A DNA stretch of 64,000 nucleotides, taken from assembly GCA_017417465.1 (NCBI GenBank), contig JAFPZD010000107.1:1-64000 (forward strand), in the 5' to 3' direction. This DNA comes from Prevotella sp. (lineage in GTDB: Bacteria > Bacteroidota > Bacteroidia > Bacteroidales > Bacteroidaceae). The translations under genes and the position numbers were made by a program. This document shows, one piece after another, positions 7,763 to 15,231 of this stretch. The stretch's first letter is position 1, and the number at the start of each line of letters is the position of its first letter. A model generated the notes under the pieces. The model searched no databases, was not told where the DNA came from, and saw nothing but the letters and a program-made list of their open reading frames with translations.

Positions 7763-9076
7763 ATGAATCCTGAACAGTATTTCAACCCAGAATTAGAAAC
7801 ACTATCGCGTGATGCACTGGAAGCGCTCCAGCTGGAGCGACTCAAGAAAACCGTCAACCACTGCATGAACGCAGAGTTCTACCGTAAGCGGTTTGCAGAA
7901 TTGGGCATCACGCCTGACGACATCCAGACGCTGGACGACGTGCGCAAGCTGCCCTTTACCACTAAAGAGGACTTGCGCGAAAACTACCCCTTCGGCCTCG
8001 CGTGCGTTCCACTAAGAGAATGTACCCGTCTGCACTCATCGAGCGGCACGACAGGCAACCCCACCGTTGTGCTCCACACCCAGCGCGACCTCGACGAGTG
8101 GGCAAACGCTGTGGCACGCTGCCTGTGGATGGTGGGGTCGCGCCCTGACGACGTGTTCCAGAACTCTGCCGGCTACGGCATGTTCACTGCCGGCCTGGGC
8201 TTCCAGTATGGTGCTGAGCGCGTAGGCATGCTCACCGTGCCCGCTGCCGCTGGCAACACGACGCGCCAGATAAAGTTCATCCGCGACTTTGGCACCACAG
8301 TGCTCCACGCCATTCCCAGCTATGCCTCGCGCATCTACGAGGTGATGAAGGAGGAGGGCTGCAATCCACGCCGCGACACGAAGCTGCGCGTGCTCTGCAT
8401 CGGTGCAGAGCCTCACAGCGAGGAGCAGCGCCAGCGCATCGAGCAGAACCTCGGCGTGAAAGCCTACAACTCGTACGGCATCTCAGAGATGATGGGCCCT
8501 GGCGTGGCCTTCGAGTGCCCTGAGCAGAACGGTCTTCACATCTGGGAAGACTACTTCATCGTCGAGATCATCGACCCTGTGACGCTGCAACCCGTGCCCG
8601 ACGGACAATTGGGCGAGCTGGTGCTGACCACCATCAACCGCGAAGCCATGCCGCTGTTGCGCTACCGCACCCGCGACCTGACGCGCATTCTGCCTGGCGA
8701 GTGTCCCTGTGGTCGCCATCATCGCCGTCTCGCTCGTCTGCAAGGGCGCAGCGACGACATGATCATTCTGAAGGGCGTCAACATCTTCCCCATCCAGATT
8801 GAGAAGATTCTGCTGAAGTTCAAGGAGCTGTCGACTGACTACCTCATCACCATCGAAACCAAGGACGGCAACGACACGATGACCATCGACGTGGAGCTCA
8901 ACCAACTCTTCACCGACGACTATCGCGACCTGCAGCGCCTTGAGAAAGTGATCACCCGACTGCTGAAGGACGAGATACTCATCACGCCGAAGGTGCGCTT
9001 CGTGCAGAAGGGAGCCCTCGCCGTCAGCGACGAGAAGAAAGCAGTGCGCGTGAAAGACCTGCGCAAACTGTTTTGA
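7763..9076 (+). CDS. paaK: phenylacetate-CoA ligase, paralogue 2
   Basis: A 437-residue AMP-forming aryl-acid-CoA ligase, clearly homologous to the 5962-7269 product over its full length (both have DDIQT.DD/EDIRKLPFTTK near residue 50-65). Motifs: SSGTTGNPT near residue 92, YNSYGISEMMGPG, and GRSDDMIILKGVNIFPIQIEK. It lacks the ECECQ cysteine patch of paralogue 1 (FECPEQNGLHIW instead) but keeps CPCGRHHRR, so the two probably differ in substrate. No clear -7 box was found directly upstream; it may be read through from the first ligase across the hairpin element. The ACT-domain gene follows after 39 bases. Confidence 0.9.
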   Translation: MNPEQYFNPELETLSRDALEALQLERLKKTVNHCMNAEFYRKRFAELGITPDDIQTLDDVRKLPFTTKEDLRENYPFGLACVPLRECTRLHSSSGTTGNPTVVLHTQRDLDEWANAVARCLWMVGSRPDDVFQNSAGYGMFTAGLGFQYGAERVGMLTVPAAAGNTTRQIKFIRDFGTTVLHAIPSYASRIYEVMKEEGCNPRRDTKLRVLCIGAEPHSEEQRQRIEQNLGVKAYNSYGISEMMGPGVAFECPEQNGLHIWEDYFIVEIIDPVTLQPVPDGQLGELVLTTINREAMPLLRYRTRDLTRILPGECPCGRHHRRLARLQGRSDDMIILKGVNIFPIQIEKILLKFKELSTDYLITIETKDGNDTMTIDVELNQLFTDDYRDLQRLEKVITRLLKDEILITPKVRFVQKGALAVSDEKKAVRVKDLRKLF

Positions 9077-9115
9077 CTAAATAGTAATTCCTAAACAAGT
9101 AAAACGTAAATACCT

Positions 9116-9544
9116 ATGACCATCCATCAGCTATCCATTTTCATCGAGAACCGATCGGGCACGCTCCTCAAGGTGCTCGAAGTACTGAAGCAGGCAGGCA
9201 TCCAGATTGTGGCTTCGACCATCGCTGACACTGCCGAGTACGGCATCTACCGACTCATCTGCAGTGAGCCGCTGCGTGCCTACGACGAACTGAAGAAGGC
9301 CGGCATTGCCGTTGCCCTGAGCGACGTGCTCGCCATCGAGCTCGACGACGAGCCAGGACGTGCCGCCGACGCCGTCAAGCTGTTCAGCGACGCAGGCATC
9401 AGCATCGCCTACCTTTACTCGTTCCTGTTCAAGGGCAAGGGCATCCTGGTGTTCCGCACTGACAACCGCCCGCAGGCACTCGACGTGATTCTCAAGAACA
9501 ACCTGAAGTATATCCCTGAGAGCGATCTCACGAAGTGGATGTAG
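9116..9544 (+). CDS. tandem ACT-domain protein
   Basis: A 142-residue protein made of two ACT domains: residues 1-70 (starting TIHQLSIFIENRSGTLLKVL) and 71-142 (VLAIELDDEPGRAADAVKLF). Free-standing double-ACT proteins bind amino acids and are thought to act as sensors. Genes of this type often sit directly behind paaK in Bacteroidetes and in archaea, so it may monitor an aromatic amino acid for this pathway. It ends 2 bases before the convergent thioesterase gene, with no room for a terminator. Confidence 0.8.
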   Translation: MTIHQLSIFIENRSGTLLKVLEVLKQAGIQIVASTIADTAEYGIYRLICSEPLRAYDELKKAGIAVALSDVLAIELDDEPGRAADAVKLFSDAGISIAYLYSFLFKGKGILVFRTDNRPQALDVILKNNLKYIPESDLTKWM

Positions 9545-9546
9545 GT

Positions 9547-9951
9547 TCAGAGTGTAGCGTCGATGGTGGCCCCCTGCTTGCGGTAGCCACTCGACGTGAG
9601 GATGGCCACTAACTGGCCATCCTCGTCGGTGATGCGCACCTCGGCAAACGGCAACCGAGGGTGGTTAAATTTCTCTGTGGCCTCGGCATAGACATAGCCG
9701 GAGGCCACAGAGCGCAGGAAAGTGATGTTCGCCGTCGTCGAGAACGTCAGCGTCAGGTGGCTGTTCACGGCTGCCGCAAAGGCCAAGTCAGCCAGTGTGA
9801 ACAGGGCGCCGCCCTGACAAACCCCTCCGCCGTTCAGATGCTCAGGTGTGACAAGCATGCGACATTTGGCATAGCCAGGTCGCACCTCCATCAGCTCTAC
9901 GCCAGCATTCACGGCGAAGCGGTCTCCCAGGAAGAATTCTTTCAGTGTCAT
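9547..9951 (-). CDS. hotdog-fold thioesterase, PaaI type
   Basis: A 134-residue single hotdog-domain protein with the typical LNGGGVCQGGALFTLADLAFAAA segment (about residues 40-62; the usual HGG is QGG here). PaaI enzymes hydrolyse aryl- or acyl-CoA to free CoA when intermediates stall. Its ATG overlaps the stop of the upstream acyl-CoA synthetase by four bases (ATGA), so the two are translationally coupled. It faces the paaK operon tail to tail, supporting a shared aryl-CoA role. Confidence 0.85.
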   Translation of the reverse strand: MTLKEFFLGDRFAVNAGVELMEVRPGYAKCRMLVTPEHLNGGGVCQGGALFTLADLAFAAAVNSHLTLTFSTTANITFLRSVASGYVYAEATEKFNHPRLPFAEVRITDEDGQLVAILTSSGYRKQGATIDATL

Positions 9952-12008
9952 TTCTCTACCAATATGCGGGCATCGACGGCGATGACGTTCTCCTCGTCGG
10001 CCAGCAGTGGGTTGATGTCCATCTCCTTAATCTCCGTGGCGAAGCGCAGCAGCGTTGAGAGGCGCACGATGATTTCGGCATACTTCCGCTGGTTGATGCC
10101 CTTCTGTCCGCGCGTGCCTTTCAGAATCTTGTAGCCACGCAGCGAGTGGATCATGTTCTCAGCCTCCTCCATGCTCAGCGGAGCCAAGCCGCTGCTCACG
10201 TCCTTCAGCACCTCGACAAAGATACCGCCGAGGCCACAGAGCACCACGTGACCAAAGCGTGGCTCGTACTTTGCGCCGATGAACAGCTCAGTGCCCTTGA
10301 TCATCTTCTGGACCATGATGGCGGTGGCATCGGGTATCTGCATCATACGGTCGTACTCAGCAGCGAGCACCTCCTTCGAGCGGATATTCAGGGCAACGCC
10401 ACCCACATCGCTCTTGTGCACAGGTCCAACGACCTTGGCTACCACGGGGAAGCCGCACTTCTCAGCAAAGGCAATCACCTCGGCCTTGTCGGCACTGACA
10501 AACTCAGGCACGGTGGGAATGCCAGCGCTCTGCAGCAACTGGTGTACCAGCTCAGGCGCAATATAGCCATTGTCCTCGATGCTGTCGATGATACGGCGGA
10601 TGCGAGGCACGTCGACGCCGTTCACCGTGATGGTTTGCTCAGCAGGTGCTGGTGTCTTCATGATCTGCGTCAGAGCAGTGGCCAGCGTCACCTCGTCGCT
10701 GAAGTTCACATGGCCACGGCTGAGGAACTCCTGCACCTCAGGACCAGCAGTGTTGACACTGGGCAGGATGGGGAAGATGGGTTTCTTGCACTCCTGCATC
10801 TTCTTGTGTAGCACATCGTACGTCTCGTAGAGCTCCACCAAGCCAGGCGTGCCAAAGATGACCATGATGGCGTCGATGTTTTCGAATCGATTCTCGCAGT
10901 AGTCGATGGCGATGCCTAGGTGCTCAGGCGTACCTGTGGCGAGGATGTCGATGGGGTTGGCAACACTCGAGCCAGGGAACAGCTGTGCCTTCAGTTCGTC
11001 GGCCACAGGACCACTGAGCGACGGAATCTTCATGCCGCCCTTCGACAGCGCATCAGTAAGCATCACACCAGGGCCGCCGGCATGCGTGACGATGGCCACG
11101 TTCTTGCCTGTAAAGCGAGGCAGGGTGAAGATACAGCCGACGGTGGTGAGCTCCTCACGCGAGAAGCAGCGCACGATGCCGGCCTTGCGGAACAGGGCCT
11201 CAACGGCTGAGTCGCTCGAGGCAATGGCGCCCGTGTGGCTGCTGGCGGCACGGCTGCCTGCTGCTGACGAGCCAGCCTTGATGGCGGCGATGCGACAGCC
11301 CTTGCGGATGAGCGACGTGGCATGGTAGAGCAGCTTGTCAGGGTCGGCAATATTCTCAATGTAGAGCAGCTTCACCAGCGAGTCTTTCTCAGGGTCGAAG
11401 TGCTCGTCCATGTATTCCAGAACGGTCTCGATGCCAATCTGCTTGCCGTTGCCTATCGACCAGACGCTGTTGAAGGGCAGGCCCTTCGTGACGGCACTCT
11501 CGAGGATGAACACGGCAGTGGCGCCAGAGCCGGAGATGAAGTCGACGCCTTTCGGATTCAGGTTTGGGATGGGCTTTGTGAACACAGAGTGGTGCCAGCG
11601 TGTCAGCAAGCCGATGCAGTTGGGGCCGATGAGTGCGCAGCCGTACTTCTCGCACGTGTCGAGTATCTGCTGCTCGAAGACGGCACCCTCATGGGTCTCC
11701 TCGCCAAAGCCGGCAGAGATGATGATGAACGCGCGCACCCGCTTCTCAGCTGCCAGGAACTCCACATACTGTGGGCAGAACTTAGCAGCCACGACAAGGA
11801 TGGCCAGGTCGGTGGGCGGCAGCTCCTTCGCATCGTGGAAGGCCTTGATGCCTTGCACCTCGTCCTCCTTGGGGTTGACAATGCGCAGCGTGCCTTGATA
11901 GCCACCGCTAAGCAGGTTGCGGACGACGGCGCCGCCAGGTTTGTGACAGTTGTTTGAGCCGCCGATGACGACGATGCTCTCAGGTTGTAACAGTTGTTTG
12001 TTGATCAT
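9948..12008 (-). CDS. ADP-forming acyl/aryl-CoA synthetase
   Basis: A 686-residue fusion of the alpha and beta parts of NDP-forming acyl-CoA synthetase. The N-terminal half has the CoA-binding domain (ESIVVIGGSNNCHKPGGAVV) and the phospho-histidine region AASSHTGAIASSD; the C-terminal third is an ATP-grasp domain (GFPVVAKVVGPVHKSDVGGV). The enzyme makes ATP from acyl-CoA, ADP and phosphate, or works in reverse, and is common in anaerobes fermenting amino acids. The ATG at 12008 was chosen because it lies downstream of the promoter at 12038-12069; an in-frame ATG at 12068 would be upstream of it. Start of a two-gene operon with the thioesterase. Confidence 0.88.
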   Translation of the reverse strand: MINKQLLQPESIVVIGGSNNCHKPGGAVVRNLLSGGYQGTLRIVNPKEDEVQGIKAFHDAKELPPTDLAILVVAAKFCPQYVEFLAAEKRVRAFIIISAGFGEETHEGAVFEQQILDTCEKYGCALIGPNCIGLLTRWHHSVFTKPIPNLNPKGVDFISGSGATAVFILESAVTKGLPFNSVWSIGNGKQIGIETVLEYMDEHFDPEKDSLVKLLYIENIADPDKLLYHATSLIRKGCRIAAIKAGSSAAGSRAASSHTGAIASSDSAVEALFRKAGIVRCFSREELTTVGCIFTLPRFTGKNVAIVTHAGGPGVMLTDALSKGGMKIPSLSGPVADELKAQLFPGSSVANPIDILATGTPEHLGIAIDYCENRFENIDAIMVIFGTPGLVELYETYDVLHKKMQECKKPIFPILPSVNTAGPEVQEFLSRGHVNFSDEVTLATALTQIMKTPAPAEQTITVNGVDVPRIRRIIDSIEDNGYIAPELVHQLLQSAGIPTVPEFVSADKAEVIAFAEKCGFPVVAKVVGPVHKSDVGGVALNIRSKEVLAAEYDRMMQIPDATAIMVQKMIKGTELFIGAKYEPRFGHVVLCGLGGIFVEVLKDVSSGLAPLSMEEAENMIHSLRGYKILKGTRGQKGINQRKYAEIIVRLSTLLRFATEIKEMDINPLLADEENVIAVDARILVEK

Positions 12009-12037
12009 AGCTATAATTAGGGTTGCGTAATTGAGCG

Positions 12038-12069
12038 CAAAGGTACGATATTTCTTCCATTCCACCAAA
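12038..12069 (-). promoter_or_regulatory. promoter of the acyl-CoA synthetase/thioesterase operon
   Basis: On the minus strand: TTTG (12066-12069), a 20-base spacer, then TACCTTTG (12038-12045). The leader is about 25 nt. Confidence 0.8.
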
Positions 12070-12160
12070 CATTTCTGTTAAAAATGTACGCCTTTTGAGA
12101 AACATTTTGTACCTTAGCAGTAAACTTTTCAAAAATGAAAGCAAAGCCGAAAAATGATTT

Positions 12161-12270
12161 CACTACAGAGGCACAGAGTCACAGAGTTTTCTCTCTCTGC
12201 GACTCTGTGCCTCTGTGGTGAGTTATATAGAAGCCAGTTAGGAAAGGTTTCTCTGTGCCTCTGTGGTGAA
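12161..12270. repeat. long hairpin with CACAGAGGCACAGAG words
   Basis: CACTACAGAGGCACAGAG (from 12161) pairs with CTCTGTGCCTCTGTGGTG (ending 12220) to give a stem of about 26 bp. A half copy follows at about 12247-12270. The same word (CTCTGTGCCTCTGTGGTGA) is a dispersed intergenic repeat reported from many unrelated bacteria. A 28-codon ORF through it is not considered real. Confidence 0.75.
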
Positions 12271-12296
12271 TTTATACCAACTTATTTTTTATCATT

Positions 12297-12410
12297 ATTC
12301 AAGTTTCTCTACGTTCTGCGCAACCGATGCCGTAGGCATCAGACAATGGTAGCTGTCATGCCCCTACGGGGCTGGCTGCGCATCGTTTTCATAGCTTGCG
12401 AAACTTGAAT
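12297..12410. repeat. MITE-like composite hairpin element, copy 3 (short form)
   Basis: A 114-bp version with ends ATTCAAGTTTCTCTACG (12297-) and CTTGCGAAACTTGAAT (12395-12410). It keeps the GATGCC/GGCATC and GCCCC/GGGGC hairpins but lacks the middle AGCCATT block of the copy at 7442-7696, as expected for an internal deletion. Confidence 0.8.
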
Positions 12411-12456
12411 CATTACTAAAACCCATCGTAGCACAAAGAGACAAGGGAGCAAACAC

Positions 12457-13080
12457 TTATTTCTTCAGCACAGGATGGCTCGCCCATTTTGGCGAATCCT
12501 GAGTAAGGCCGGGCAGGACAGGCTCCACCAGATTAGGGAAGCAGAAGACCATCCACGCAGGAATATTGTTCGTGCGGTTGTCATTGATGACTTCCAAAAG
12601 CATTTTTAGCTGCTGGGCTTCCATTTGCGCACGCATGCTTCTTTCTCGCTCACGCGCTTCTTCCCAAGCCGCCTTGTCCTGTGAGAACACATCGATGTGG
12701 AAGCCTTCAGGGCTGGCTTGCTGCACCAATTCAAGGGCTGCTTGCAGGCGTTGCGACATGGGCGAGCCCGTGATCCGTCCACTCTGGCTGTCGACCGTGA
12801 TGTGGCGGCTGTCAGGGATGAGCACAAACTGGCTGCTCTTCGGCCATTTCTTGCTGTCGTGCAAGCGGATGAAGGCATCCCTGTCGACCTTGATATCGAC
12901 TGAGAACCTGGCATCGTTGACGGGAACGACTTGGGCGTTGGCCGTATCTTCGTTAACGATGAGGTAGAGCGTGGTTTGCGATGGGCTCACCGTGCCGTCG
13001 ATGGTCAGTTTTACTTTCTTTGCAAATCCAAACATAGTGGTCAGCATGAGGGCTGCAATCAGCAGTGTACGTTGGTTCAT
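12457..13080 (-). CDS. exported DUF4369-like protein
   Basis: 207 residues: a signal peptide (MNQRTLLIAALMLTTMFGFA), then a beta-rich segment (VKLTIDGTVSPSQTTLYLIV and following) like DUF4369 domains, then a charged helix (about residues 140-165, EEARERERSMRAQMEAQQ). Families of this sort sit N-terminal to thioredoxin-like domains in Bacteroidetes; no thioredoxin motif is present here. It lies 17 bases downstream of the GH13 gene and is probably co-transcribed with it. Its function is unknown. Confidence 0.6.
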   Translation of the reverse strand: MNQRTLLIAALMLTTMFGFAKKVKLTIDGTVSPSQTTLYLIVNEDTANAQVVPVNDARFSVDIKVDRDAFIRLHDSKKWPKSSQFVLIPDSRHITVDSQSGRITGSPMSQRLQAALELVQQASPEGFHIDVFSQDKAAWEEARERERSMRAQMEAQQLKMLLEVINDNRTNNIPAWMVFCFPNLVEPVLPGLTQDSPKWASHPVLKK

Positions 13081-13097
13081 GGGGCGTGCAGTGAGGG

Positions 13098-15134
13098 TTA
13101 GAAAATGGTGAATCCGTAAGGCTCAATGTCGCATTGAGGGCCACATAGATCGAGATGGACGCTCGCAGGGCCGTTGTTAAGGGCAACGATGACGCTCTTG
13201 CCCATGTAGGTGCGCGAGAAGGCCAGCACGTCGTCGCTAACATAGAGCAGCTTGTAGTCGCCATAGAGCAGCGGCATGCTGCTGCGGCGCTGGTGGACGA
13301 GCTGCTCCGTCTGCTTGAGGAGCCACTGCTCGTTGTCCGAGAGGCCGCTGAAGCGCATCATGCGGCGGTTGTCAGGGTCGTTGCCACCACACTGGCCATA
13401 CTCGTCGCCTTGGTAAATGCAGGGCACACCAGGGATGCAGAGGTTCAGCACTTCCAGCAGCAGTGCCTTCTTGAAGGCAACGGTCTCACGCTCAGCATTA
13501 CCGTCGGCAGTGACGCCTATATTGCGGTTCCAGCCTGCTGCCTTGCCGTCTTCATCCCAGTCGACGGCACCACCCGCCAGCGAGATGAAGCGCGTCTTGT
13601 CGTGGTTGCCTGAGATGTTGCCCATCGTGTGGTGGGCACCATAGTTAGCGAGCGCCTCGTCGATGGCCTTGGCAACGCGCTTCATGGACTCACCCTGCTT
13701 GCCCAGCACTTCGATGGCCGTTTGGTAGACATTGAAGTCGAACTGTGCGTTCAGCATGCCCGTCTTCACATACGAGGCGATGAGCTCGCTGCTGCCATAG
13801 GTCTCGCCAATCATCCAGAGGGGTCGGTCAGGGAAGCGGCTCTTCATCTTGTGAGTGAACATGCGCCAGTAGTTCAGTGGGATGTGCTTGCAGGCATCGT
13901 GGCGATAGCCGTCGAAGTCGTAGTTCTCAATCCAGTAGAGGGCCGTGTCGGTCATGGCCTCGCAGATGTCCTCGCGCTCAAGGTCGAGTGTGGGGATGTG
14001 CTTGTCGAACCAGGTCGTCAGGCGCTGCTCGTCCCAGAGCTCAAAGTTGCGCCGCCCGTCGGGCAGGATGCTGTCAGTGATCCAGTCGGGATGGGCCTTC
14101 AGCGTTGGCGAGTTGATATGCATGTGGTTGGCCACGTAGTCGAGGATGACGTTCATCTGGTGCTGGTGAGCCGTCGCTAGCAGTTCCCTGAGCTCAGCGT
14201 CAGTGCCCATGCGGTCGTCGATTTTCGTGTTGTAGATGGGCCAATAGCCATGATAGCCAGAGAACTTCGTGTCAGGATTGTGATATTGTCCCCAGGCGTC
14301 CGTCGGGTTCTGGGTGATGGGCGAGATCCACAACGTGTTAACGCCTAAGCTGTCGAAGAATCCGTCGGCTATTTTGTCAGTGATGCCTTTCAAGTCGCCA
14401 CCTTTATAGTCGGCACGCGGATCAACGTCAGCACGGTTCAGAGGCGCATCGTTGCTGGTATTGCCATTGTTGAAGCGGTCGATAAGCACGCTGTAGAGCA
14501 CCTGAGCATGGGCGTCGTGGCGCGTAAGCTGACTGACATCGACCACTGGGACGCCGTTCTCAAGCGGTATCAGCAGGTCGTTCAGCTGCACCGTGTCGTT
14601 GCAGGCAAAGACGCGCAGGTAACTGCGTCCCTGCTGTTTCGGCAGGCTTGCCAGGTCGATGGCGTAGGCACCATCCTCGCCGCCTTCGACCACCGTCTCA
14701 GGCAGCAGCCGATTCTGCACGAAGCAGCGGAAGCGCAGCGGCACCAGAGCCGTGTCGGCCGTCAGCTGCAGCCGTCCGTCGGCGATGCCAGCAGTCGTCA
14801 GGCCTTGCACCACAGGCAGCTTTGGAAGAATGGCGATGTCCACTTCGCAACTGCCGTCGCCAACGGTCAGCACGCCCACCTGAGCGGCAGAGCCGTAAAG
14901 CGTGAGGCTGTCGGTGGTCACCACGAGGCTGTCGTAGCCGTCGGTCACGCGAACGCTGCTGATCTTTTGCAAGTCCACACTCGGCAGATAATCAGTCAGA
15001 TAGACGACTGTCGTGTCACCTGTCTCACGAACAGGGAGGATAGGTTCGCCAGTCACCACTCGCTTCAGAATCGAGTCGCCACAGCTGGCAAGCATCACCA
15101 TCAACGCGACTAAAATAAATCCAAGTTTCTTCAT
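13098..15134 (-). CDS. alpha-amylase family lipoprotein (GH13)
   Basis: A 678-residue protein with a lipoprotein signal (lipobox LASC, Cys18), about 190 residues of N-terminal beta domain, then a GH13 barrel starting VLYSVLIDRFNNG. Catalytic regions: DYVANHMH, GYRHDACKH (nucleophile Asp), IGETYG (acid Glu) and SGNHDKTR (transition-state Asp). GH13 enzymes cut or transfer alpha-1,4/1,6 glucans. C18 is followed by GDS, without the acidic run typical of surface export, so a periplasmic-facing anchor is likely. Its own promoter lies at 15173-15180; the DUF4369-like gene follows in the same transcript. Confidence 0.9.
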   Translation of the reverse strand: MKKLGFILVALMVMLASCGDSILKRVVTGEPILPVRETGDTTVVYLTDYLPSVDLQKISSVRVTDGYDSLVVTTDSLTLYGSAAQVGVLTVGDGSCEVDIAILPKLPVVQGLTTAGIADGRLQLTADTALVPLRFRCFVQNRLLPETVVEGGEDGAYAIDLASLPKQQGRSYLRVFACNDTVQLNDLLIPLENGVPVVDVSQLTRHDAHAQVLYSVLIDRFNNGNTSNDAPLNRADVDPRADYKGGDLKGITDKIADGFFDSLGVNTLWISPITQNPTDAWGQYHNPDTKFSGYHGYWPIYNTKIDDRMGTDAELRELLATAHQHQMNVILDYVANHMHINSPTLKAHPDWITDSILPDGRRNFELWDEQRLTTWFDKHIPTLDLEREDICEAMTDTALYWIENYDFDGYRHDACKHIPLNYWRMFTHKMKSRFPDRPLWMIGETYGSSELIASYVKTGMLNAQFDFNVYQTAIEVLGKQGESMKRVAKAIDEALANYGAHHTMGNISGNHDKTRFISLAGGAVDWDEDGKAAGWNRNIGVTADGNAERETVAFKKALLLEVLNLCIPGVPCIYQGDEYGQCGGNDPDNRRMMRFSGLSDNEQWLLKQTEQLVHQRRSSMPLLYGDYKLLYVSDDVLAFSRTYMGKSVIVALNNGPASVHLDLCGPQCDIEPYGFTIF

Positions 15135-15172
15135 ACGTGTATCTTATTGTTTTAAGTTTTCACAACCGACCG

Positions 15173-15180
15173 CAAAGGTA
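15173..15180 (-). promoter_or_regulatory. -7 box before the GH13 lipoprotein gene
   Basis: TACCTTTG on the minus strand, 39 bases before the ATG. No clear -33 TTTG at the right distance. Confidence 0.6.
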
Positions 15181-15231
15181 CGCAATTCTTTTCATTCAGC
15201 TTGCACCATCGGCAACCGCACATTTTGGGCT

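Noticed and set aside
12133-12219. 28-codon frame MKAKPKNDFTTEAQ...
   Set aside because: Mostly the CACAGAGGCACAGAG repeat, and its candidate -7 box (TACCTTAG) breaks the consensus with no correctly spaced -33.
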